From Maylandia zebra (taxonomy: Eukaryota; Chordata; Actinopteri; Cichliformes; Cichlidae): a DNA stretch of 64,000 nt. Shown here piece by piece: positions 23,210 through 37,060 of this stretch (positions within the stretch are counted from its first letter, which is position 1; every line of letters begins with the position of its first letter). The notes under the pieces were generated by a model. That model did not search any database. It was not told the origin of the DNA and saw only the letters and a program-made list of their open reading frames with translations. The position numbers were made by a program, and so were the translations under genes. Location of the stretch: the NCBI RefSeq assembly GCF_041146795.1, contig NC_135181.1, forward strand, positions 42,257,559 through 42,321,558, in the 5' to 3' direction.

Positions 23210-23617
23210 TTCAGAAGGCAGAATTTCTGAGTTCTGAGTATAATCGAAAGCACCACGACTGCAGTTTTTGTGTTGGATGTAAAAAGCGCACATGACGCTG
23301 TGACGTAGGCTAGAATCATGGCGGCGGTCAACGACGGTCCAGGCGTGGGATTTCTCTCGTGGAAATATGCACATTATCTTTTCCTTTCTATTGGTAGGTG
23401 GCACAGTGCACTTGTGGCAAGTAAGCAAGCCAGAAGACTGGCAAAGTTATGGAAGCAACACATTAACAAGAGAAGTCTGAGTAAAACCAAAGTTACTTTC
23501 CCTGGTAACTAGTTACTTTGAAAGTAACGAGTAACTTGAAGTAACTGAGTTACTTTTGATGGAAGTAACTAGTAATGTAACTAAGTTACTCATTTTAAGT
23601 AACTTACCCAACCCTGC
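23210..23617. mobile_element. hAT-type element, right end
   Basis: The region ends at 23617 with ACTTACCCAACCCTG, the inverse of a common hAT terminus starting CAGGGTTGGGTAAGT. It is preceded by many TAACT/AGTTAC motifs (about 23480-23600). The left end is not certain. I see no transposase. Confidence 0.55.
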
Positions 23618-26610
23618 TTGTTCGTCCTCGAGCAAACTGTGGTTTTTTGAATTCAATTCTGGATTTAACAGGAAGCCAATGAAGGGAAGCCAAAAAGGGA
23701 GAAATATGCTCTCTCTTTCTAGTCCCTGTCAGGACTCTTGCTGCAGCATTTTGGATTAGCTGAAGGCTTTTCAGTGAGTTTTTTGGACATCCTGATAATA
23801 ATGAATTACAGTCGTCCAGCCTGGAAGTAATACAGTAAATGCATGAACTAGTTTTTCAGCGTCACTCTGAGACAGGATATTTCTAACTTTAGAGATGTTG
23901 CGCAAATGGAAGAACGCAGTCTTACATATTTGTTTAATATGTGCGTTGAAGGACATGTCCTGGTCAAAAATGACTCCAAGGTTCCTCACAGCGTTACTGG
24001 AGGCCAAGGTAATGCCATCCAGAGTAAGAATCTGGTTAGATACCATATTTCTAGGCTTTTCAGGGCCGAGTACAATAACCTCAGTTTGATCTGAATTAAG
24101 AAGCAGAAAGTTAGCGGCCATCCAGGTCTTTATGTCTTTAAGACATTCCTGCAGTTTAACTCATTGGTGTGTGTTATCTGGCTTCATGGACAGATAGAGC
24201 TGGGTGTCATCTGCATAGCAGTGTAAATGTATGCTATGTCTTCTAATGATGCTGCCTAAGGGAAGCATGTATAATGTAAACAGAATTGGTCCTAGCACTG
24301 AACCCTGTGGAACTCCATAATTAACCTCAGTGTGTGAAGAGGACTCTCCATTTACATGCACAAACTGGAGTCTATTAGATAGATATGATACAAACCACTG
24401 CAGCACAGTACCTGTAATACCTACAGCATGTTCTAATCGCTTTAATAGGATATTATGGTCGACAGTATCGAACGCTGCACTGAGGTCTAGCAGGACAAGC
24501 ACAGAGATGAGTCCACTGTCAGAGGCCACAGAAGATCATTTGTAACCTTCACTAAAGCTGTTTCTGTGCTGTGATGAGCTCTGAAACCTGACTGAAACTC
24601 TTCAAATAAACCATTCCTCTGCAGATGATCTGTTAGCTGTTTGACAACTACTCTTTCAAGGATGTTTGATATGAAAGGAAGGTTGGAGATTGGCCTATAA
24701 TTAGCTAAGACTGCTGGGTCTAGAGATGGCTTTTTGAGTAAAGGTTTAACTACAGCCAACTTGAAGGCCTGTGGTACATAGCAGATTATTAGAGATAGGT
24801 TGATCATATTTAAGATCGAAGAATTAATTAATGGCAGGACTTCTTTGAGCAGTTTTTCTAAAAGACACGTTGATGGTTTGGAGGAAGTAATTATTGAAGT
24901 TAACTCAGAAAGATCAATTGGAGAAAAAGAGTCTAACTTAACATCAATGGTACTAAGAGTAGCTGTAGATAATATTACATCTGTGGGATGATTATTGGTA
25001 ATTTTTTCTCTAATGATAAAAATTTTATTTGTGAAGAAGTTCATGAAGTCATTACTAGTTAACGTTAAAGGGATTGTTGGCTCAACAGAGCTCTGACTTT
25101 TTGTCAGTCTGGCTACAGAGCTGAAGAGAAACCTGGGGTTGTTCTTATTTTCTTCAATCAGTGATGAATAGTAAGATGCTCTGGCTTTGCGGAGGGCTTT
25201 CTTATACACTCTAAAAAGTAATTCATCAGGCCTTTTACCACCACTTGATTAAATCCATGGCTGCAACATAAAAATTCTAATTTATTGATTAAGATAGACC
25301 TTCTAAGTTGCAAACTTTATTTTTTTGGGTTGTGTTGAAATAATAATGTTGGTAATTACATTAAATTAATTTTATATGTAATTTGAAATTAAATCCCAAT
25401 GTTAGTGGGTTTAAAATAAAATTCAAGTTGTAATTACTTAAAGAAATTGAATAGATAACTTATTCTTTTTCCACTGTAACTTCTGATTTCAAATTCCCTC
25501 CCCTACCGACTTAACTAGCCCGGGCAAATTCACACATGTTGGGTTGCATGGTGCAAGCTTTTGTAAAAGACATTTCAAGGTAAGTAACATTTCATTTACA
25601 AATAACAGTTCTACCAAAGCAAAGCATTTGTGCTAGTCACCTGTAGTGGATTTGTGTATGATGTGATGCTCATACAGATAAGGAAATACTTTGCACTACC
25701 ACATGTGGCTAATGCTAGCCATTCTAAACTTTAGCACAGCAGAGGATAAGACTTATAAAGTTTCATTTGACAAAAGTCTTCAGCTAGAGAGTGCAACTGT
25801 GGCTAGGAAAAGCGTGGTTAAAGTTTTGCTACACAGTGCAATCTAATTTCGATCTTAGGCTGATTTTGTTTTTCTTTTTACCAAAATTAGAAGCCTTTAA
25901 GCTGTGAATAGTTTTGTCAGAAGATGACCTAGAGGCTTCTTTTTCCCCCCTGGCTCACCTATTTTATGTCTTTATAAAATTTGCATGACCTATATGTAAT
26001 ATTACATTGTAAATGATTTTGATTACTATTGTGATACAGCTTAAAGTAAGTATTGTTCTTGATCTTAAGAGCTGCAGCTATCTTTGTTTCTTTTTGAAAA
26101 ATCAGGTTGTGTGAAATATTGTTAATGTCATTCCAATAGCATTATTCTGGCATAGGCTATGTGAATCTACTTAACATCAAGACTTTATGTAAGCAGTTAG
26201 TATAGTGTGATAATCTAGGGTCATTAGTGCTTTGTTAAGTTGGGACACAAAAATAAATAAATAAATAAAAATAAAAAAATCGAATTTCCCAGAGGAACCC
26301 ACCCGAGGGATTAATAAAGTTCTATCTAATCTAATCTAATCTAATCTAATTTTTTACAAAATGGGCTGGGAGTGAACAATGTGTAAATTCGAAACCTCTG
26401 CAGAAACAGGGTTGCTAAAACATTAGAGATTACACCACGGTTATGGTGGGGAAGTCTCCCTTGTCTTCACCACGATTGTTTTGGTTCCCTCAAAACTTGG
26501 GGTAGCCTTAGATCATGTCTATCCTCTTTAAATAATGTAATACAGCATTCATTAATGCAGTATAGCTAATAGTCTGCAAGGTTTAATTCTTCTGTTTGTG
26601 TGGTCTACAG

Positions 26611-26958
26611 ATAAAGGAGGAGTTCAAGAGAATAACCACTGTAAGCCTTGAATGGCTACACTTGACCATTCCACCCCAAAACTGATGGATGTCATTTTAT
26701 CAAGGGGAGGAGCTAAAGGAGTGAGAATCAGGCAGATCAAGGACATGCTTCTTGAGGTAGGACAACTATTTAGACTTTGGGTAGCTTTAAAATGCACTTT
26801 GTTGGCAGTCACCCATGTAGTTTATACGCATACTTTATTTTTTCTTAAATAGTACAATACAATTGAAACACGCAGAGAAGTAGCCATCTGCTGCCTTATC
26901 ACATTCCTTGGAGAGAAGGACGAGGACCTTTTCATGGAGTTTGGTGCAAGTAATTCAA

Positions 26959-27019
<61 letters not shown>

Positions 27020-27480
27020 CCATTGATTATCTGAATTCATTAAGATTCAGTAAGTATAAAAGTCTAATCTATAATTCACTAACCTATTTTTTAAAATTTG
27101 CTTTACAAGGACACCGAAGAACTTAAGGCAGGTGATGAAAACTGCCATCATCAGTAACCGGTACACCCCTGGATCTAACCATAAGACTGCAACCATTGTG
27201 GTGGAGGAAACAAAAATCATGGAGGGCCAGAATTTCCCAAGGTGCTGTGTTTTGCTCATGGGCATAATATATGCTCTCAGTCTAAGCTAATGCAAGGATC
27301 TGAAATATACTTTTGAAGTTGTTCAGAAGCTGTTCCTTGACCTTGATGGAACCATCATTATGTTAAAGATGTTGACTCTGTTTCAAAAATTGTTAACTGT
27401 TTTGAATCCTGTATGTGTAACATTGATCTTAAAGGTGTTTGCTGCATTGTGTAATAGAAAGATGCAAGATCTTGTAAAGT
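26611..27480 (+). pseudogene. Spliced SAMD3-like/uncharacterised fish protein fragment
   Basis: Exon-like pieces are bounded by splice sites. About 26611-26756 follows CTACAG, reads KEEFKRITTV then TPKLMDVILSRGGAKG and ends at GAG|GTAGG. About 26851-26943 follows TTAAATAG and reads TIETRREVAICCLITFLGEK. About 27110-27480 reads SNRYTPGSNHKTATIVVEET, then FPRCCVLLMGIIYALS and DLKYTFEVVQKLFLDLDG, in changing frames. The pattern matches, from memory, a large teleost family often labelled sterile alpha motif domain-containing protein 3-like. Frameshifts and stops show it is broken. Whether it is a captured host gene or the element's own gene is open. Confidence 0.5.
26962..27018. repeat. (GT)n microsatellite
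   Basis: About 28 uninterrupted GT units lie inside the passenger segment of the TA-flanked element. The ORFs across it are artefacts. Confidence 0.95.
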
Positions 27481-28136
27481 TTGGTAGGCATTGAAAGTTA
27501 ACATTTACTGAACACTTGCATGGAAGTATTACTGCAACAAAATGTTTTCTAAGTAGATTTTTTACCAATTGAACACATTTGTTTCTGTGGTGTTAAATAC
27601 ATAAAGGCATATTCTATAACTTGGCTGTGATGGTATAAATCTAAATTTCTGGTTTATTTTCACTTTTTAAATACAAAGTGTTGAAATGCCTACTGTTAAA
27701 AAATAAAAAAGTTATTTGATAAAAAAAATGTTGAATGAATTCCTTTCTTAAAAGCTATTACAATAAAAAAAAATAAGAGAAAGCTAAAATGATGACAATA
27801 ATGATGAAAATCAGCAACTTAATATTTTAAATAATGAACTTTAAAAAATTGTTTTTGTAATTGCTGTAATTAATTACATAACACTTAAAAATCATTTCAA
27901 ATAATGTGGAAAAAGTAATTGGAGGAACATAATTTTTATGAGTAAACAACTTAAAAATATGTTTTTAAGCTACCAAATATTACGTAAATGGTAATTAAAA
28001 TCACCTTTGATTATGGAGGATAATTTAATTCCCGTAACTCAATATAGTTTGTTGGTTCAATCTAATTTCAACATAAGTTATCATAACTCAAAAAGAGTAA
28101 TGGAAACTGTTGCGTTAATTTTTTTTGTTGAGCTTA

Positions 28137-29411
<1,275 letters not shown>

Positions 29412-29562
29412 TTAATAAATTTGTCCATATTTCTAGAAATGAGAGCTGCTCCATCCAAAGTGGGATGGATGCCGTCTCTCCTAACAAGACCAGGTTTCCT
29501 CCAGAAGGTTTGCCAATTATCTATGAAGCCCACATCGTTTCTGGGACACCACAAAGACAGCC

Positions 29563-30090
29563 ATGCAAATAAACCTTTGAAATGAATGATATGATATCAT
29601 GTATCTATTTTGGACCACATCTGTAAAAAATTCCAAATTATATACACAAAGTCATAGGAATCACCACCCCTGTTCATCATGATCTTAATATTTTTGCCCA
29701 TAAGAAAAACGTCTTGAACAAAAATGACACATCAATATTTCATTAGTGTTGTCACATCACATCCTGTAAGCATAGTCTGTCTGTATCTTTTCTCTGCAAA
29801 CAAACATTTTAGAGTTGGTAGTTCTATACAGTCTGTATAAGTGTGGTTAATCCAATAAACATTTGTAAGGAGATGGCAGTTACTGTGAATTTACAGCAGT
29901 TACACAGTGATTAGTAATAAACAGTCCCCAAAACTTGCATATGATCTTCAATTTGGAATCCATCTACTGACTACCACATAGCAGCTGGAGCAGTCTCCAA
30001 TGGAGGTGAGTCCACTGCTGCCACCTGTGGCCAAGAACCACAGCCTACTACTAGATTAACTTGTGACACACATCTGCACCTGCTTCTATG
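29563..30090 (-). repeat. Dispersed repeat, inverted copy of 56815-57140
   Basis: 29563-29745 is the reverse complement of about 56815-57000, sharing for example ATGCAAATAAACCTTTGAAA. 29990-30090 is the reverse complement of about 57050-57140, around GTGCAGATGTGTGTCAC. The order of the two blocks differs between the copies. No coding potential is seen and the family is unidentified. Confidence 0.6.
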
Positions 30091-30204
30091 ATCACATTGA
30101 GTAGAGGCTGAGTGGCTGAACTTACACCTGGTGCATTCAAATCCACCTACAAACATGTTGAAAGATGCAATGCCAGCAATGTGGATTGACAACACTAAAA
30201 GCAA

Positions 30205-30510
30205 TATTTCTGCTTCAAAATTGTTGGATATCACCCAGAAGGGTTAAATGTGGCACATTATATCCCAAACAGTCTCCAAGAACTGCTAAATAACTTGTAC
30301 AAGAACAATAACACTGATAATATGCCATTTTCAAGCTGCCAAAAAGTGGTTGTGGCCTATAACTTGTCAGTGAAACAATATTTCTGCTTCAAACTTGTTG
30401 GGCATCATCAAGAAGGGTTAAATGTGGCACATCATATCCCAAACAGTCTCCAAGAACTGCTGAATAACTTGTACAAGAACAATAACACTGATAATATGCC
30501 ATTTTCAAGC
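30205..30510 (+). repeat. Tandem duplication, period about 172 bp
   Basis: Two copies (30205-30338 and 30376-30510) share more than 130 bp with few differences, starting CAATATTTCTGCTTCAAA and ending GCCATTTTCAAGC. The unit is not coding. Confidence 0.85.
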
Positions 30511-31639
30511 GTCAAATTTCAAAAATGTTGTAATTCAAAAATAATACAAAAAAAGGATAATGGCCAAATGGAAACAGGTGGGAGGAGATCTGCTTTAACA
30601 CATTAGGAACACTAAGTAATAGGAAAGTGAAAACAAACGGTAATAAAAATGTCATTCCAATACAGCACTTATTAATTGAAACGAAAACCAAAAACGAATA
30701 ACAATTACATCCAATTAAAGAAGAAACCACCAGTTAAAATAAACTAACAAATAAACCAGAAACAGGGGGTATAGCGGAAGCTCAACACCAGTAAACCATG
30801 GAACAACATGTATATTAATTCTTTTCCTACAGTAACTATAATGCTAACATGTTAGGAAACACAAAATAATTGAATAATCCTACAAACAAATTGCAATCAA
30901 AGCTGAACTCTAATGTTGTGAACAACACAGAAACACACACAGCAACACGAACATAAATTAATGAATTAATAAACAAATAAAAAACCAATTTGACGTTGAC
31001 GTCACATTAAATACACCCTTTCTGCTTCCACAGGAATTATGTGACTAAGTAGCAGCCAGATACTAATCAAATGGACTTGATTTACTGATTATCTGGAAGT
31101 GTAAAAGCAGAAGTTTTCACAGTTTGTGTTAAAACAATGCAACAGTCTTTCCAAGAGTGGATTTCCAGTTCAGACTGTGCAGTGCTCAGAGAAACTGCCA
31201 AAAGCTCAAAACCTTCAGATTCTGCAGACTTCGGTTAACAAATTCAATGTTTAAGTTCATGACAGTACAGTTAGAAGAAGACTGAACAAATATAACTTGT
31301 TTGGAAGTATTAACTTATGAATAAGAACTTCAGCACTCACAATTTCATGTATAAAATCTTTAATATTACTAGATAATAAGAAAAAAACAAATGCAATTTA
31401 GCACAAGGCTTTCCTCAGCAGTTCTAATGCACATGTCGGCGCAGCCATCCACAAAACACTACCTGGACCTAATCCCTAATAGGCACAGGTGGTAACAATT
31501 AATAGTTTGTCAGCATGCAACACTGGCTGTGCACTCCAACCACAGACCTAAATCACTGAAACGTGTACAAAACAACACGCTCCATTAACACTGTCTGAGA
31601 CACACAGTTGAGCCTGTTGGTTTTCTTATTTGCAAGGGC
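30511..31639. other. AT-rich sequence, no gene seen
   Basis: AT-rich sequence with no ORF of interest and no recognised repeat termini. It probably consists of old transposon debris. Confidence 0.5.
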
Positions 31640-32190
31640 TGCCAGGAGAAAACCTCTTCTCTATAAAAAGGTCATGGCAGTACAGCTTAGGCATTTAAAT
31701 AAACCACAAAACTTTTTGAACAATATCCTTTTGACACACCACACCAAAGTGGAGATGTTATAATTTAATAATGCACACACAAGCATATCAGGACAAACAC
31801 CTCATATCAACAGTGGCAGAGGGGTGATGAATTGGACTTATTTTCACCTGGACATCACCTTCATGGGTACTTTGCATTCATCACATCGACCATGAACTTC
31901 TCTGTAAACCAAAGTATTCTAGAGTCAAATATGAGTCCCTCAGAAAATCTACAGCTGAATAGTTGGAAAAGAAAAGAATCAAGGTGGTTCAAGCTGACTA
32001 AATACTGTATAATGAACTTAAGAAAACTGTGCACAAACAAGTGCACACAGAACTCAATAAAGTGAAGCTGTAAAGAGGAGTGGAACACAATTTCTCCACA
32101 ACAATGTGAGAGACTGACAAAGTCACATGGAAAAGTATTACTTCAAGTTACTGCTGCAAAAAGTGCTTCTTTAAGCTACTAAATCACAGG
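31640..32190 (+). pseudogene. Decayed Tc1-like transposase
   Basis: The nucleotide sequence follows the 3' half of a vertebrate Tc1 transposase gene: GGCTGCCAGGAGAAAACC near 31640, CCAAAGTGGAGATGTT near 31745, GGGGTGATGAATTGGACTT near 31821, CCAAAGTATTCTAGAGTCAA near 31910, AAAAGAAAAGAATCAAGGTG near 31970 and TGTGAGAGACTGACAAAGTC near 32105. Deletions and stops are frequent, and the stretch that should hold the second catalytic Asp is missing. This is an old copy, much more diverged than the Tc1-type element at 13707. Confidence 0.75.
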
Positions 32191-32575
32191 ACTGCACGGA
32201 GTCCTCTGATGATTTTCCACAGATCGTTCCATAGCAGAGCACAGCCACTGTCTACGTGCTAAATCATTACTATACATAAAAAGAATTCATGAAAAACAAC
32301 AACAAATCTGCATCAAAAACACCTCTATCGTGTTGCCACTGTCTCACTGACACCAAAATGTTGTGACTACACCAAAAAGATGTAGTTCTGATAGAAAGAT
32401 TGAATTTGTTGTTTCCATGACAGAAAAAACAAATAGCCAGAAATGTTCCCATATTTATTTGATTTGCCAAGCAGCTACTTTAACACAAGCTTAGAACGTT
32501 TGTCGATATTTCAGAAAGCCTCTTGTAAATCTTATTTAATTGTGTAACATATCGTACCAAATCTAGCTTTTTCTG

Positions 32576-32577
<2 letters not shown>

Positions 32578-32651
<74 letters not shown>
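32578..32651. repeat. (GT)n microsatellite
   Basis: About 37 GT units. The flanks 32191-32577 and 32652-33051 show no gene or recognised element. Confidence 0.95.
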
Positions 32652-32652
<1 letters not shown>

Positions 32653-33051
32653 AGGGAGGGCATGCATTACAGGCTGATCAGGAGTCTAAGAATTTAAAAA
32701 TAAAATAAAAAAAGAACCCTGATTTCGATCAATAGTGGGAATATTCTTCAGGGGTTTCTTCATTTGTTTATTTCATTTTGTTTTCAGGCATTTTCCATCT
32801 GCCTCTGATCCTTACTTGCCTTTCTTGTTTCCCTGTGAAACAGAAAATTGCAGAAAGGACACAATTATTTATGGATATCAGGAGGTCTACTACAGAAACT
32901 GTTCCTGACATCTCCATAAATACATCACCTGTCTACCAGAACCTTTTCTATATTTTTCTTCATGTAGAAAAACTGAGACATGCTATATAAGATATATCAT
33001 GGATTAAATATGTCATTAAAAAGCTTTACACTAACAAAAAGCTTCACTCAC

Positions 33052-35961
33052 CCAGACCCACTTAAGAGCGGGCAGTACACGTCATCTTTTTCCTCGATTT
33101 CAGCCAGCACGAGTTGGCCATGGATTTTAAAAGCTGCCATTACCCTCTCCAGTCTATAGGCACACTTTTTAGGATCACGGATAATAAAAGTCACAAAAAA
33201 ACCCCATTATAACAGACCAAACAAAAACAACAACAACAAAAAAAACCCTCACTTATGGACATCAACCTAACCCACACACTACCCACTGCTTCCTACCTTC
33301 CTGGGAGGCCTCCACATGCAGCTGTGTGTGATCAGAGGGACACTGGGGGGTCTCTTGCCTGAGTACTCAGACCCCCCCACTTCCACTGTTGCCCCTGAGG
33401 CTGTCCCCCGAAAGGTCATGAGTTCGCCACGAAGGCGATCAATCATTATCTGCTGGTTCACCAGTTGTTCTGTCTAAACATTTGCACAGAGGCGCACATT
33501 TAAAGAACAAATGATAACACAGCAGACATGCATTAAATTCATCTTTTAATTTTTTCCCCGTAAATAAAATATACTGATTTCTGCATCACAGAGCAGCTCT
33601 TTATTGCACTGTTCTCCTCCTCACCTGTATGCGTGATCGCTGCTTTTCTTCCTCTAACAACATAAGGTGAGTTTTCTTCTCTTGAAGGAGTTTCTCGAGT
33701 TCCTCTTTTACCCGTCTCAGTTCTGCATCTTTCTGCTCCAACAGTTGCTTGTCTATGTGGAGAGCTTCCTAAGCATACAAAAGAGAAACTGGATAGGATA
33801 GCAAGCCTATAAAATTGTACAACTTGGCTTTTGTCTATGTAAACAGTTTGATCCATTTGAGCCATGCTGCGTTTATTCACATCATCTTCTCATAAGCTCT
33901 CAGAGGATAAGATGTTCCAGACAAAATGTTGACAACTTGTAACGGAAACAAAAGAATAACCAATGATATACCCATGGCTTTATTTCTTTCTACAGCCTCA
34001 AATCTAAACGGGATGCAGTCATTCTTAGTTTACATTAGCTATATCTGTGGTTTTTAAAAAAAAATCCATATTACACTTCAGTTCTTTAACGGCAATTCCA
34101 TCAGCAGTTTGAAATGATTTCAGTCTGAATACACTTCTCCTATTCTGAATAGCAGGTATCTAAGAGGGTACAGTAATATATAAATAAAACACCAAGCTCA
34201 TTTGTTGTTGTTTAATGTGTCAGGCATGTCCACATGTTGGAGACACTAACCATCTTTTACACTTCAAGGCAACCAAATAAAAATCTCAGAGTTTTTTTGC
34301 TTTACTTTTTATCAATTGATTGTAATCAAAGTGTTTGCGATCTCTTAATGGCAACATCCCTTTTAAAATCTTTTATAGTTACCTGGCATTTTTTTAGCTC
34401 TTCTCTGAGGTTTAATGGAGCAAAATGGTCTCCCTCCTCCTTTGAACACTCCATACGAGTTGGAGGTGAGTGACTGACAGCTCTGAGTCTCTCCTGCAGC
34501 CGCTGCCTGAAAGAAGGACTTGGACGGTTCTGAACGTATCGGGCAATGGATGCAAACTGCAGGACGGCCAGGGTCTCAGCTACAAAGTGGTGGGAGGGGC
34601 TTACACACGCCACCATTAGCGTGTGGGCGCTGCCTCCTCAGGGGCGGATCTAGAGAAGATTTTTTGGGGTGGAAATTTGCTCTGATTTACTGACATCTTT
34701 AGTCTCATCTACAATGACTGAAAATTGTGCACTGTCTTTAACTTCTCGCATGATCTCCTCAGCAACCATTTCAGCCAAACATGAAACAATTTCATTCTGG
34801 ATGGTTTTACTGGTATACAAAGCATTTTTGGCTTGTTGTTCCAGTCTCCTTTTAACCACAGGATCATGATTGCCTACCATGTTCAACATTTCTAGGAAAA
34901 TGCTCCTTTTATGTGCCTCCTAATGAGTCACGAAGGAGTCGAGTGATCTTGGGATTACGGTATGGTACGTGTGCACTGCCGGAGTTGTTACTGTGCCGAT
35001 TTTGACTTCGGTTTGAAAGTGCACGGATAACGTTGCACAGTGCAAACAGGCCTGTGTTGATATGAGCAGACTCTTTCAGTTGTGTCCTGGTGTTCCCAGT
35101 TTTTCTAGCACGTTCCGAGCCTGCCAGGTCAACCAGACAGAGCTTAGAGGAGCGGACAGACTTAAAGGAAGAGTTCTTGCTGTTGTGGCAGGATAACACG
35201 ACCTGAAGGGTGAGGATGGTATGAGAGCGACTGGAGCGCTCGTTCATTCCTGTGGTGCTGGTGTGCCGCAAAGCATTTCCCATCTTTACAATGCTGAGCA
35301 GCTCCTCTGCTGAGGTGATAACAACCTCTTCAGCTCCCACCACCACTGGAATCACACAGAGACTTTTTAGTCAATGAAACAAGACTGTTGCTTCCCCTGT
35401 AGGCAGACATTCACACAAAATGCCTAATCTCACTGGATCATTTATCATTCACTCATTAAATGAGCTAAAAACAATTTTACATATTATTACAAGTAGGTGC
35501 ACCACAGAGCCGCTGACTGTAAATGATTACACAGTATATAATATCTTTTGCGGTACTTGTGATTTCTCCAGTGCGCTCTCTTTTTATCCTGAAATACATA
35601 AGTGTTAATAACATCACAACGGTCTATCAATAGGATGATACTCAGATGGATGGTCGAAAATATAGGACGCAGTTTGTCATCTCTGAAGGTGTATGGTTTC
35701 TACTTTTTTATTTTCACTCTGAATACTAAAATATAAGTAAAGTAAAGGTAGAAAAAGTTGATTACCCGTGTTTCCCCTCTCATCTTCCCTGATATGAAGC
35801 TCTTTGTGGGTGGTCTGCCGCTGCAACAGGTCTCGTAGTTCCTCCTTGTACACCTCAATGTAGGAAACCTTCACTGTGACATCCACAACATCACTTTCCT
35901 TCGTCTTCTCCGCCAGGTATATGAACAGATCCTGGGCTGCACGGTCAATAATTCCCCCCTC
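33052..35961 (-). pseudogene. Kinesin-4-type motor gene fragment (KIF7/KIF27-like), disrupted
   Basis: Minus-strand exons with GT-AG edges are: about 35961-35766 (GGIIDRAAQDLFIYL, VSYIEVYKEELRDLL, HIREDERGNT); 35345-34922 (VVVGAEE, switch I NERSSRSHTI, switch II LVDLAGSER, then YRNPKITRLLRDSLGG); the same exon resuming at 34630-34383 after a hAT insertion (SAHTLMVACVSPS, LREELKKCQ); 33768-33625 (coiled coil rich in Glu/Lys/Leu); 33473-33297; and about 33153-33052. Kinesins are ATP-driven microtubule motors, and the order fits the KIF7/KIF27 branch. The P-loop exons that should lie upstream were not found before the next gene at 37061. The hAT insertion breaks the motor domain between DSLGG and SAHTL. 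I infer a truncated, non-functional duplicate. Confidence 0.65.
34639..34913 (-). mobile_element. hAT fragment inserted in a kinesin exon
   Basis: 275 bp are flanked by the 8-bp duplication TGCCTCCT (34631-34638 and 34914-34921). The left end CAGGGGCGGATCTAGA is a common hAT terminus. The inside encodes, on the minus strand, part of a ZMYM/hAT-type transposase (NALYTSKTIQNEIVSCLAEM, FSVIVDETKDVSKSEQIS). The right terminus is missing. Confidence 0.75.
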
Positions 35962-37060
35962 TTCATGTATGGGAGGGTTTGGAAAAAGAGAATTACGGTT
36001 ATGAAGTTAGAAAGTTCAGATGATTAATGGGCCTTAGAGAGCACAAACACTCCTTGAACTTATCAGTCACAGAGTGGTTAAGCTCTGTGTTGGAGCTTAA
36101 CCACATTTTTTGGTTAAACTTCACATTTGAAGAAAAGCTATCTGGAGCATGTACAAACTGATCTTAATCTCTTTTAGGGCTGTCAAAATTGAGAGCAATC
36201 AAAACAACTGCTGTATAATGCCCTCCGCTATCTTTGTTTATAGCATGACTAAAATGCGTCATCGTTTTAGAAAGTCTGTGTTTTCGAGTGTCCACACTGC
36301 GACGGGACAGCTCCGTTTTGAAATGTATGCATTTTCGAGAGTGTTTTCCCTTGGGGAAAGCACCGTCTCAGTGTGGACAAGAGGCCAAAACGGAGAGAAA
36401 ACAATGCGTTTTCAAACAAAAACACATTAGTGTGGACGTAGCCTCAGTGTGTCCTATACCACCCCATCAGTGGAATCACCTTCCTGCAGGGGTCTCAGAC
36501 AAATCATCCTCCGGGTACTTCTGGGTAGCTCTTCAAAGATTCAGACATGGCTGTGTTATTATTTCACACATCGTAACATGGCGTGATTGGTAAACAGAAG
36601 CCTGTCCTGGAAACCAACTAAAACTAACGTAAAAATACGAACTGTAAATCTAATCTGTCAAAAAAATTGTCAGAGGAAAGTGTTCTTCCTTGAAGATTTG
36701 AGTAGTTTTTATTGTATCTTTGGAAAAGAGTAACTCTGACTTCACCCTGAGGTCTAATCTAGTCACTAATCCATCAACAACACTTTGATTTCCTGTGGAG
36801 AACACAAAATCAGGAGAGTGCACTGAAGGCTGATGATTGTCCAAGTAGAGAACTTCCTAATGTGATTTTTCTCATGAAGATTTTCCCCATAAACCGCGGT
36901 AGCGATGTGGCAATATGTATGCGTGATGTGATCAAAACCAGACTTCCTCTGTGATCCATAAAAGGACCGCTTCCTCGGTGACAGCAGGTAGTCACTCAGC
37001 TCCTCCAGCCTGTAGCATATATAAGAGCTTCTCGACCACCAGCCTGAGACATGAGGAAGC
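35962..37060. other. Intergenic, contains a hAT-like MITE
   Basis: About 36245-36447 holds a short non-coding element ending GTGTGGACGTAGCC, with internal matching CCACACT motifs, typical of fish hAT MITEs. No kinesin P-loop exon or other gene was found here. A TATA-like TATATAAGAG at 37017-37026 lies about 35 bp upstream of the metalloproteinase ATG. Confidence 0.45.

Noticed and set aside
26908-27126. ORFs across the GT microsatellite
   Set aside because: Open only because dinucleotide repeats lack stop codons.
36149-36430. 93-codon plus-strand ORF between the kinesin and metalloproteinase genes
   Set aside because: It lies within a MITE with recurring CCACACT motifs and has no protein-like conservation that I recognise.
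35962-37000. Search for kinesin P-loop exons upstream of 35961
   Set aside because: No GxGKT-type motif with splice sites was found on the minus strand.
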